Under the pieces are notes generated by a model. The model was given only the letters and a program-made list of their open reading frames with translations. It was not told where the DNA came from and searched no databases. Both the position numbers and the translations under genes were made by a program. Shown here piece after piece: positions 29,078-37,299 of a stretch of 64,000 nucleotides of DNA (positions are counted from its first letter, which is position 1; every line of letters starts with the position of its first letter). The stretch is from Pseudomonadota bacterium (GTDB lineage Bacteria; Pseudomonadota; Gammaproteobacteria; Burkholderiales; JABEVD01). The stretch lies in the NCBI GenBank assembly GCA_021835845.1, contig JAKBJU010000006.1, positions 59,706-123,705 of the forward strand, given 5' to 3'.

Positions 29078-29231
29078 GGCGCAAAATCTACCATCCCGGC
29101 GAATTCGTCAGAAAGATACCCCCGAAAATACCCCCTGAAGCAGTCTCAAGCAAATCCATCACAAGCACACTCATTATACGCTGTCGGTACTTTTTGTACC
29201 AATCCCCTGTAAGAGTTTTCCAGAGGACGGC

Positions 29232-29369
29232 GGGGTGGCCGACACCTCCCCACCGTAAAAAGATTATCGCGCAAGCGAGGGGTTGTGTCGCACACAATCA
29301 CTTTAATATCAAATAGATATGTTGCTTTTTAAATAATTGTTGGGTATAGTTGAAATCGTCGGCCACCCC
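29232..29369. repeat. 12-bp perfect inverted repeat flanking the alpA upstream region
   Basis: GGGGTGGCCGAC (29232-29243) and GTCGGCCACCCC (29358-29369); inner palindrome TTGTGT-CGC-ACACAA at 29283-29297. Confidence 0.6.
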
Positions 29370-29402
29370 CCCGTCAATTTCTCGTAAATTGGCGGAGGTT
29401 CC

Positions 29403-29639
29403 ATGAATTCTTCATCAGCAAATGTGGACCAGCTCCAAGTTGAGCTTGAGAAACGAGCGTTGCTTCGTCGACCAAGGGTCCAAGCGATCACTGGCCTGAG
29501 CACGTCGTCACTGTATGACGCAATCAGAGATGGCCGTTTTCCTGCACCAGTCAGGATATTCCCCAACACTCCCAATAAATCCGTTGCTTGGCTAGCCACC
29601 GAAGTTCTGGAATGGCTTGATTCTAGGAGGCACGCATGA
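29403..29639 (+). CDS. AlpA-family phage/island regulatory protein
   Basis: LLRRPRVQAITGLSTSSLYDAIRDGRFPAPVRIFPNTPNKSVAWLATEVLEWLDSR. Confidence 0.85.
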   Translation: MNSSSANVDQLQVELEKRALLRRPRVQAITGLSTSSLYDAIRDGRFPAPVRIFPNTPNKSVAWLATEVLEWLDSRRHA

Positions 29640-30694
29640 GTGAGATCGCGAAGGCTGTTGGTGGTATCAACTATCTAGAACTTGGCGCTCAAAATGATCT
29701 ATCCGTGCTGCGCGTCATTGGCGCCCAAGGATGGGTACGAGAGTATGAGTTAGCCCTTCTTACGGGCTTCCATATCGAAAAAACTGAGCTCATTTGCCGA
29801 AGGCTGGCGAAGAAGGGGCAGATATTTCGGGAAAGAAAGGGGAACGACGGCATTTTCATGCGACTCCGGCAGGCTGGCGCAGACAAAATCAATGGGAGAT
29901 CTGGAAAAGATGTCGAGATCCCCCGAAGCTGGGCTCATGACTGTTTGGCGATTCAATCGTTAAATTTTCTAAAAGGAGAATACAAGTCCAAGCAGATTCA
30001 GACTGAAAGCATGATTCGCACGAGGGGCGGAGAGAAAGGCAAAATTCCCGACGGGGCTCTTCAGGGAGTTGAACTCTTCTTCGAGCAGGAGTGGTCCCGT
30101 AAGAGCGGGAAACTTTTGTCCCGCCAGGTCCACAAGGTAGTGGAGCTGGCGAAAAAACAAATCTCTTCCGTAGTTAGCTATCCGTATCCTGCTACGATAT
30201 GCGGAGGCATTGACCACGAAGTAAGGCACGGCAACGCCATACGAGACCGATTGGGACCGGCGTCGGCTCCTGTTAAATTCCTTCGTTGTCATTTCTTTTC
30301 GGTCAGAACATTTGAGACTGCGAAAGTCGATAGGTTCGAGCTGATTGAACTGCCCGATGTCAAGAAGACCAGGTCCGATGGACAACGGTCTGGACAGTTA
30401 GACGAGATTTCTCGAATTAGACGTAAGTTCCAATGGCACGATAGGTATTCCCGCGAAGGAGGGCTTAATATCTTAGAATCCATCCTTTTTAGGGGCGATC
30501 AAACCGTCGAGAAGGTTAAATTTATCGAGAGCAGCGAATGGGAGTCACCACACATTCTTGTCTGGGGCGAAGAACGGATTGAATCAGATAATGATGATCA
30601 TTTTTCTGATTTTGTCTCGCGGCAAAAAAGGATAGTCGTTGGAGAATTCATCGCACTAGAGATGTCGTGCGATACTAGCCTGGAAGGTGCATAA
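29636..30694 (+). CDS. Replication-relaxation / MobC-like protein (tentative)
   Basis: N-terminal wHTH-like region (YELALLTGFHIEKTELICRRLAKKGQIFRERKGNDGIFMRL) followed by HDCLAIQSL. Overlaps alpA by 4 bp. Confidence 0.4.
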   Translation: MSEIAKAVGGINYLELGAQNDLSVLRVIGAQGWVREYELALLTGFHIEKTELICRRLAKKGQIFRERKGNDGIFMRLRQAGADKINGRSGKDVEIPRSWAHDCLAIQSLNFLKGEYKSKQIQTESMIRTRGGEKGKIPDGALQGVELFFEQEWSRKSGKLLSRQVHKVVELAKKQISSVVSYPYPATICGGIDHEVRHGNAIRDRLGPASAPVKFLRCHFFSVRTFETAKVDRFELIELPDVKKTRSDGQRSGQLDEISRIRRKFQWHDRYSREGGLNILESILFRGDQTVEKVKFIESSEWESPHILVWGEERIESDNDDHFSDFVSRQKRIVVGEFIALEMSCDTSLEGA

Positions 30695-30878
30695 ATATTC
30701 GGATGCGATGTTTCATCAGAAACCGAGTAATTCTATGGATTTTCAAGCGAAAGCCCCCCACCTCCCACTGGCAGGGAGGAGCATGAAATGGTTGTCAATC
30801 ATGGCGGGTGGCGCACGTCTCGTGGGCCAGACGTGCCAAGTCAGGGAGCAGCCGGTATGGAAGGAATTCATTGCCTGA

Positions 30879-30986
30879 GTAAAGCCGCCTGCAGACCTGA
30901 ACAAGCAGCTCCTTGACTGGACAGGCGCTGGGCAGAAGAAGCATTACACAGTCTTTGTACTGTTTGACATGTCGGGATTTCGCTAA
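30879..30986 (+). pseudogene. C-terminal gene fragment of unknown family
   Basis: Open frame between stops reads VKPPADLNKQLLDWTGAGQKKHYTVFVLFDMSGFR*; protein-like but with no start. Confidence 0.3.
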
Positions 30987-31068
30987 AATCCCCTGATTTT
31001 GCTTTGCTCCCGTTATCCGGTCAATGGTCCCTTTGGTTGATCACCCCGCCAGGTTTCATGGGAAATGC

Positions 31069-31290
31069 TTACTCGGCATCCTGACGATATTCGAATAGAT
31101 CGCCTACAGCACAATTGAAAAGCTGGCATAACCTATTCATTGCTTCAATATCGACCCTGTTTGCAGTTTCGTTATAAAGCAGGGTAATAGTATTTCTGTG
31201 TAGCCCAGTTTCCCTAGCTACATCGGCGATTTTCATCTTGTGCTCGCCCATCATTCTTGACAGATGGCATCGTATCATTTCACTCACCAC
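31069..31290 (-). CDS. XRE/Cro-type HTH regulator
   Basis: HKMKIADVARETGLHRNTITLLYNETANRVDIEAMNRLCQLFNCAVGDLFEY. Confidence 0.88.
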   Translation of the reverse strand: MVSEMIRCHLSRMMGEHKMKIADVARETGLHRNTITLLYNETANRVDIEAMNRLCQLFNCAVGDLFEYRQDAE

Positions 31291-31296
31291 ATCAAT

Positions 31297-31315
31297 ATAT
31301 CATCCAGAATGATAT
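31297..31315. promoter_or_regulatory. Operator-like palindrome between divergent HTH genes
   Basis: ATATCATccagaATGATAT, 7-bp perfect arms, just upstream of the 31290 start. Confidence 0.5.
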
Positions 31316-31428
31316 TTATGCTTGCAAGATAGTATTTATTTGCATAAAATGTCATTCAGGGCGACAAAAGACCATTTCAACAGGCTTTTTGAAATTCTGA
31401 ACAGCCCAATTCAAGTAAAGGACATTAC

Positions 31429-31749
31429 ATGAAACACACTGAAAAGGAAATCGAAAACCTCGAACTGATCAACGCCATCCATTCGGAGAACCGGCGGCGC
31501 GGGTGGAATCTTGCCGATCTTGCCAGCCATATGGGCATCAGCCATATCTACATGGCATCCCTGAGCAATGGAGCAAGGCCGATCAGCGCTCTGGGGCTGG
31601 ACAAGAAGCGGCTGCTGGCCGATTACCTCGGCATCTCGCTCGTCGAACTGCTCCTTGATTGCGGGGTGTTGATGAATGAAGACTTCCCCCGGGATCTCGT
31701 CATCACCAAACTGGCGAATCGGAATCCCTTTTCCAGGGTGAGCGCCTGA
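31429..31749 (+). CDS. Small HTH (XRE-like) protein
   Basis: RRGWNLADLASHMGISHIYMASLSNGARPISALGLDKKRLLADYLGISLVELLL. Confidence 0.65.
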   Translation: MKHTEKEIENLELINAIHSENRRRGWNLADLASHMGISHIYMASLSNGARPISALGLDKKRLLADYLGISLVELLLDCGVLMNEDFPRDLVITKLANRNPFSRVSA

Positions 31750-31750
31750 A

Positions 31751-32632
31751 ATGCCGGTCTTCATCTCCAGGGAGGGCCAGCTCCGGACGCTCTCTACCCT
31801 GCCCTGCCGATATGAGAAGGATCTGCAGAAGCTCATCGAAGAGAATCTGATGACGGTTCTCGAGATGCACTACCTGGATTCCCAGTATCCGACCAGCAAC
31901 CGGGGGAAGATCGATACCCTGGCCGTGGATGTGAATGGCGCGCCGGTGATCATCGAATACAAGCGCGACAGGAACAACAACGTCATAAACCAGGCGCTTT
32001 CGTATCTGAAGTGGCTCAAAGCCCAGAAGCCGGAGTTCTTCAGGATGCTGATGCTCACCAAGCTGGATCCCGAGGTATTCGACCGCATCCGGCTGGACTG
32101 GAACAATCCGCGCATCGTGTGCATTGCCGAGTCGTTCAGCCGCTTCGACATGGATACGGCGGAAGTCGTCCCGCTTCGGATCGAGCTCTATCGGTACTGC
32201 CAGTACGAGGAAAGCATCTTCAAGTTCGAGCCTGTCATGATGGGTGAGCGCGGCGAGGAAACCATACCGGTTCGCGGCGACAAAAGCGTGTTCGACGTGA
32301 TGAAGATGCAGTCGCATGCCAATGCGCTGGTGCAGAATCTGTTCGACAAGCTGCGAGAACGGATTCTCTCCCTGGACGAGCACATCATCGAGAAGACCGG
32401 CAAGAAAGGCGTGGCCTATGCGATATCCAAGCACTTCTGCGAGATCCAGATCAAGACCGACATGCTGGTAATCGATCTCAGGCCGGTCGATTACTTCGAT
32501 CCGAGGGAGATGGTGGAGCGGATCGGGGTCGGTTACACAATCACCATGAACCGCCGGATCAGACTGAAGAAAGAAAAGGATCTGGATTACGTCTTCTCGC
32601 TCATCGAGCAGTCGTACCAGAACATCTTGTGA
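31751..32632 (+). CDS. DUF91/NucS-like PD-(D/E)xK nuclease with C-terminal DUF5655-like domain
   Basis: GKIDTLAVDVNGAPVIIEYKR catalytic motif; C-terminal FCEIQIKTDMLVIDLRPVDYFDPREMVERIGVGYTITMNRRIRLKKEKDLDYVFSLIEQSY. Confidence 0.8.
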   Translation: MPVFISREGQLRTLSTLPCRYEKDLQKLIEENLMTVLEMHYLDSQYPTSNRGKIDTLAVDVNGAPVIIEYKRDRNNNVINQALSYLKWLKAQKPEFFRMLMLTKLDPEVFDRIRLDWNNPRIVCIAESFSRFDMDTAEVVPLRIELYRYCQYEESIFKFEPVMMGERGEETIPVRGDKSVFDVMKMQSHANALVQNLFDKLRERILSLDEHIIEKTGKKGVAYAISKHFCEIQIKTDMLVIDLRPVDYFDPREMVERIGVGYTITMNRRIRLKKEKDLDYVFSLIEQSYQNIL

Positions 32633-32715
32633 TGCTCAAGCGAATAGAAGCATAACCGACCGCCATGGCCAGCCTGATCAGGAAAATCACCCAGTCACTA
32701 CGCAAAGGAAAGACG

Positions 32716-33003
32716 ATGAAACAATCCGAGCTCAAGAAATACATGCGTCACTTGAAATATGAAGATGAACGCATCAATCACCTTCTCGGGAATTTCGATG
32801 ACTATGTTCGCTTCATCAAGGACTACGACGAGAATTTCGATCTGGAAGACAAGATACATGAGCCGACGGTACTCGCCGGCTACAGGAACTCGGCATTCGG
32901 CATCCTGTACTCGCTCTTCCAGATGGGCTATCTGACCAGTCAGGATTTCCACATGCGAATGCATGCCCTGAATACCGTCTTCTACGAGAAGGTCGAAGTG
33001 TGA
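32716..33003 (+). CDS. Hypothetical protein
   Basis: MKQSELKKYMRHLKYEDERINHLLGNFDDYVRFI...; follows the nuclease gene. Confidence 0.5.
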   Translation: MKQSELKKYMRHLKYEDERINHLLGNFDDYVRFIKDYDENFDLEDKIHEPTVLAGYRNSAFGILYSLFQMGYLTSQDFHMRMHALNTVFYEKVEV

Positions 33004-33116
33004 CCGACGCTAACACTTCTGCAAACCACAGAAATAGGCATGCATGACTTCACAGTCCGCATTTGCGATAGTGCGGGCATGAGTTCAATTCCGGTCCAGC
33101 GGGACGGTGGTCCGAC

Positions 33117-33584
33117 GGCCCTCAGGGCCTAGGAATCGGGTGGTGTGCATTTGTGAGCGCGTCCAGCGCGAATGCCTCACCGGGAGCCGACCTTCGATTC
33201 GTGAGGCCGGCGCTTGCGCCGCCGCCTCGCGAAAACCGCCCCCCAGGGCGGTGGTCGAAGTGTTGGGGTGGGCCGGGCACTTCCCCAAAGCCGGCGAGAG
33301 AGTCATTCGCCGGGCCCCTGTGACGTTCAGGGGCGGGCAAAGCGGTTCGAGCTGGACTCTCAAAAGACATCGCCCCTAGGCGAGGCTTTTAGAGAGGCGC
33401 GAAGAAGCGGCTTGCCCGCCCGTGAAACGGTCGCTCCCTGAGCGAAGGGGAAGTGCCCCTGTCTTTGACTTGCCGATGCTGCGCCCCTAGGCGCAGAGCG
33501 GGTTTGGCGACGTTCAGGAGCCCAAAAACACGCGTCGTCGGATCCCCTCCCCCTCACAAAACAACATAGAAAAAAGTGAGGGAG
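33117..33584. other. Hairpin-dense, probably non-coding segment
   Basis: At least 11 short perfect or near-perfect stem-loops in ~470 bp; no ORF with protein-like composition. Confidence 0.6.
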
Positions 33585-34156
33585 GAAGGGAGGGCGAGAA
33601 TTGCCGCGCAACGTCCTGCAATCGTTGCTTCAGACAGGTATCGAAAACCACAAGACCCATTGGGCAGGACGCGGGGAGCAGCATCGCAATGTGACTGATT
33701 ACCCGCGGTCATGCATCCCGGCGTGCATGGTTTCGGACGCTCCGTTTGCGCATATGCCGGAATATCGACGTGCCTACGGTCGGCACATGGGGCCGGCATT
33801 TTACTTCTCGACCGAAGGGATTCGTGCCCAAATTACTCTCGGGGTTCATTGACCGATACCACCCCCAAAAACCCCAAACCCGAACTGCCGCTCCTTGCTC
33901 TGGAAGAAGCCATACCATGCAATTCCAAATTCCCGCTGTTCGGCCTTTGCCGCCTGTGGGTAGTATCGTATTGTTGGGCAGAAAGGTGCCAGTAACCAGC
34001 CGCTCAGCTAGCTATTGACGTGAACGGCTGCTTTCTCTTTCGCGGAACTGGTGCTCCGGGTGCCAAAAGCCGCCATCTAAGGTTGCCTTGCAAATAGCGT
34101 TGTGGCACGTGCTAGTATGCTTCTTCTGATCCGTATTTAGCAGTGGAGGCGTTCGC

Positions 34157-35323
34157 ATGCGAGACAAAATCAATGTCCTGTATTACCCCGACATGTTCGC
34201 TGACCAAACGACTCTGAAAAAGGCGATCCTGTTCTTCGATGAGATTCATTTCATGGATCGTCCGTCATTCACTTTCGATGGCGGACTGGGAACCATAGGA
34301 ATGCAGTCCCCCTTACGGCAGTTCGAACGCCTTTTCCGACGCGATAACGTTCCTATCTATATCCATGAACCTCTGAGTGGACGTCTGCACGGCGATTTTC
34401 TGGATCAGATTTCCGCCGACGTCAACGACCCACGGTTCCTCACTCTATTTCAGGAAGGACTCCGTACGTCCGAGAATTTTCGCCTTCATCACATCCAGCC
34501 AGGCAAATATTCCGACATAGAGACGAATGAAATTTGCACAGAGCGGGAACTCGCCAATTATTTTCTATCTCTCGACACGTCATCTATTGCAGAATCCCAC
34601 GGGAGCGCGATGGCCCTCCTGACGGACGAGCAGATAAGACCATACGGCTTCTCCAATCCAGCATCCTTAATAAAGACATTTGTTTTTACTGCAGCCGTCT
34701 GCTCGGCGAAGATGAACCTCGCCCTTTCGATTGGAAGTGAGGAAGGATTCACGCCCCTTGCGGACGCTGCGCCCTACAGCCACCTGCTCGGCTCTAAGTA
34801 CGCGCGCGCTGTCGGCATACTAGGCGAGGCTGGAGGTCAGGTTCCTCTAACCGATCTGAGTTTCGCGATTTTCGATGAACTGGTGCCGAGCGATGTTCTC
34901 GCCAAGATGACGTTCGAGGATGTAATCCGCTATCGCTTTGAGTCCGAAAAGGCTAGGGATGAGTTCCTTGAGTATCTGAGCGTTCTCCAGCAAAAAATGG
35001 GGCGGATCGAGGACGATGTTAAATACGCGGAAATCATAGAGCGTCTAATTAAAACCGAAATCCTTCCAGCGGCGTCCTCCTTTAAGAACAAACTGAGAAC
35101 TATCAACGAGTCGCTTGCCGGGACACTAACGAAGGGCCTCATGGGCGCTGGCAGCTTTGCTGCTGGCAGTGTGCAAATTTTCGGGGATATGTCCCTGAAT
35201 AAAATTCTCGCACTAGCAGGATTGACATCTGCCTACGTAGGAAGCGCCGCCATTGAAGCTCTCGTTGCACAAAGGGCCGCCACAAGGGAGTGCTCCCTGT
35301 CGTATATACTGTCCTTAGACTAG
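34157..35323 (+). CDS. Hypothetical 388-aa protein with C-terminal hydrophobic region
   Basis: Long ORF with its own intergenic space; C-terminus TKGLMGAGSFAAGSVQIFGDMSLNKILALAGLTSAYVGSAAIEALV. Confidence 0.75.
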   Translation: MRDKINVLYYPDMFADQTTLKKAILFFDEIHFMDRPSFTFDGGLGTIGMQSPLRQFERLFRRDNVPIYIHEPLSGRLHGDFLDQISADVNDPRFLTLFQEGLRTSENFRLHHIQPGKYSDIETNEICTERELANYFLSLDTSSIAESHGSAMALLTDEQIRPYGFSNPASLIKTFVFTAAVCSAKMNLALSIGSEEGFTPLADAAPYSHLLGSKYARAVGILGEAGGQVPLTDLSFAIFDELVPSDVLAKMTFEDVIRYRFESEKARDEFLEYLSVLQQKMGRIEDDVKYAEIIERLIKTEILPAASSFKNKLRTINESLAGTLTKGLMGAGSFAAGSVQIFGDMSLNKILALAGLTSAYVGSAAIEALVAQRAATRECSLSYILSLD

Positions 35324-35639
35324 GAGTTAATAGCTGAGCGACCAGATAGGGCACAGAATTCCCGTTGTCAGTCGTCACCGAAAGCAGTCAGTGGAAATCT
35401 GCTGGCGAAATTGAATGGCGGCTTTCTCGCATGCCACCGAATTCGTACTCCGTGCCCAATGCCGTCGGTCGAGCAACTAGAGATCAGATGGCAGGTGTCA
35501 GAGTACAGCAGTCGCTCCATGCAGTTGCTCATGGACACAACACATCGGCAAAGCTGTCATGGTATGTCTGCTTCTTATCAGTCCGTTTCCGAACTTTACG
35601 GTCGTTAACATAGATAAAGCACCCGGCGTTAAGGCGGGG

Positions 35640-35674
35640 TTACAATGCTGTAAGGTTACAGCAACCTTCTGTAA
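35640..35674. promoter_or_regulatory. Four alternating TTACA/TGTAA half-sites upstream of the RND operon
   Basis: TTACA-atgc-TGTAA-gg-TTACA-gcaaccttc-TGTAA, ~60 bp before the operon's first gene. Confidence 0.55.
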
Positions 35675-35733
35675 GGGGTCAGCAAGGAAATTTCATTAGA
35701 ATCGCCAGCAATTCTTGAACTTGGGATGATCCC

Positions 35734-37299
35734 ATGGGACTGCGCTGGGCCTTACCGATCAACCATGCTGTTGTCATGCTGCTTAGCACAGCCTTTCTAT
35801 GCGGCTGCGCGGTCGGTCCTGACTTCAAGCGGCCTGAACCACCTTCTGCCAAAGGCTATTCTCCTGATCCTATTGCAGGCAAGACGACATCTTTTCCTGT
35901 ACGGGATGGGAGGGCACAGCATTTCGATCCGGAAAAGGACGTTCCTTTCGACTGGTGGTCGCTCTTCAAATCGCCCCAGATCAATTCGCTCATAGATAAA
36001 GCATTCAAATCGAACCCAACCATCGATTCGGCTCAGGCTGCCTTGAAGGCAGCCCAGGAGAATGTGATTGCCCAGGAGGGGTTTTTTTACCCGACCATCG
36101 GATTTGCATATTCACCGTCCCGAAACAAGTTGGCTGGAAACATGGGTGGCAACTCTCCTGGGGTACAAGGCAATGGCACTGTCATACAAACTTATTCCAA
36201 TCCACCGCCAGGATCTCCGCCTTATAACGCACCGGTATATTACAATTTTCATACCGCTCAATTGACGGTGGGCTTCACCCCAGACGTCTTTGGGCTCAAC
36301 AAAAGACAAACGGAGTCGCTGCAGGCGCAAGCAGAAGCGCAACGCTTTCAACTGGAGGCAACCTATGTCACGCTTGCATCGAATGTCGTTGCGGCGGCAT
36401 TGCAGGAAGCATCGTTGCGTTCACAGATCGATGCCGTCCGCAAGATGATCAGCATCAATGAAGACCTACTAAAGATACTTCAGGGGCAATTCAAGTATGG
36501 CTTCGTTACCGGGATTGATGTCGCGGTCCAGGAATCTTCTTTGGCCCAGGCCAAGCAGGCTTTGGTTCCATTGGAGAAACAACTTGAGCAGACACGCGAT
36601 CTCATCAGGGCGCTTGTCGGAAATCCCCCCAACGAAGATGTCAGCGAAACATTCGACCTTGCTTCAATTCACTTGCCGCAGGAACTCCCGTTAAGCCTAC
36701 CTTCAAGACTCGTCGAGCAACGCCCAGACGTCCGCATGGCTGAGGCGGAACTTCATTCGGCAGCGGCGCAAGTAGGAGTTGCGGTCGCAAGCAGGTTACC
36801 CCAGTTCGACATTACCGGAATGATTGGTGGAATGGCCTCGGTCCCGAGCCAAATGTTCCGTTCCGGCGGGGGATTCTTCAATCTCATCGGCAATGTCGGG
36901 CAAACGATCTTTGACGGCGGAACCTTGAGCGCAAGGGAACGGGCAGCCGATCAGAACCTGATCCAGGCCCAGGGACAATACAGGGGGACAGTCATCACGG
37001 CTTTGCAAAATGTGGCCGATACATTGCATGCCATCAAGTCCGATGCAGATGCCCTGAAATTTTCAGCCGAAAATGAACAGTCCGCGCAGAAAGCTCTCGA
37101 TATCACCCGCAAGCAATATGAAGCGGGTTACGTGAGCTATCAAGTGCTGCTTGCGGCAGATTTGAACGAGCAACAAGCCATCATCGGCCTTGCCCAGGCC
37201 CAGGTAGCCCGTTTGGGCGACACGGCAGCCTTGTATCAGGCATTGGGAGGGGGATGGTGGAATAGGCATGACGATACGAAAGGAATGGCTGCAAGATGA
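35734..37299 (+). CDS. Efflux outer membrane factor (TolC/NodT-OprM family)
   Basis: Lipoprotein-like LCGCAVGPDFKRPEPP; LPLSLPSRLVEQRPDVRMAEAELHSAAAQVGVAVASRLP. Confidence 0.92.
   Translation: MGLRWALPINHAVVMLLSTAFLCGCAVGPDFKRPEPPSAKGYSPDPIAGKTTSFPVRDGRAQHFDPEKDVPFDWWSLFKSPQINSLIDKAFKSNPTIDSAQAALKAAQENVIAQEGFFYPTIGFAYSPSRNKLAGNMGGNSPGVQGNGTVIQTYSNPPPGSPPYNAPVYYNFHTAQLTVGFTPDVFGLNKRQTESLQAQAEAQRFQLEATYVTLASNVVAAALQEASLRSQIDAVRKMISINEDLLKILQGQFKYGFVTGIDVAVQESSLAQAKQALVPLEKQLEQTRDLIRALVGNPPNEDVSETFDLASIHLPQELPLSLPSRLVEQRPDVRMAEAELHSAAAQVGVAVASRLPQFDITGMIGGMASVPSQMFRSGGGFFNLIGNVGQTIFDGGTLSARERAADQNLIQAQGQYRGTVITALQNVADTLHAIKSDADALKFSAENEQSAQKALDITRKQYEAGYVSYQVLLAADLNEQQAIIGLAQAQVARLGDTAALYQALGGGWWNRHDDTKGMAAR

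Noticed and set aside
29055-29100. Possible second intact tRNA at the island's left edge
   Set aside because: Only T-arm/acceptor similarity; no D-arm or anticodon arm. Interpreted as a decayed att duplicate.
33085-33441. Short ORFs in the hairpin region as genuine proteins
   Set aside because: All frames give Arg/Pro/Ala-rich translations without start-site signals; the strong stem-loop pattern explains the sequence better.
33058-33584. CRISPR array or integron attC cluster
   Set aside because: Hairpins differ in sequence and spacing; no repeated unit with regular spacers. No CRISPR-like array was seen anywhere in the window.
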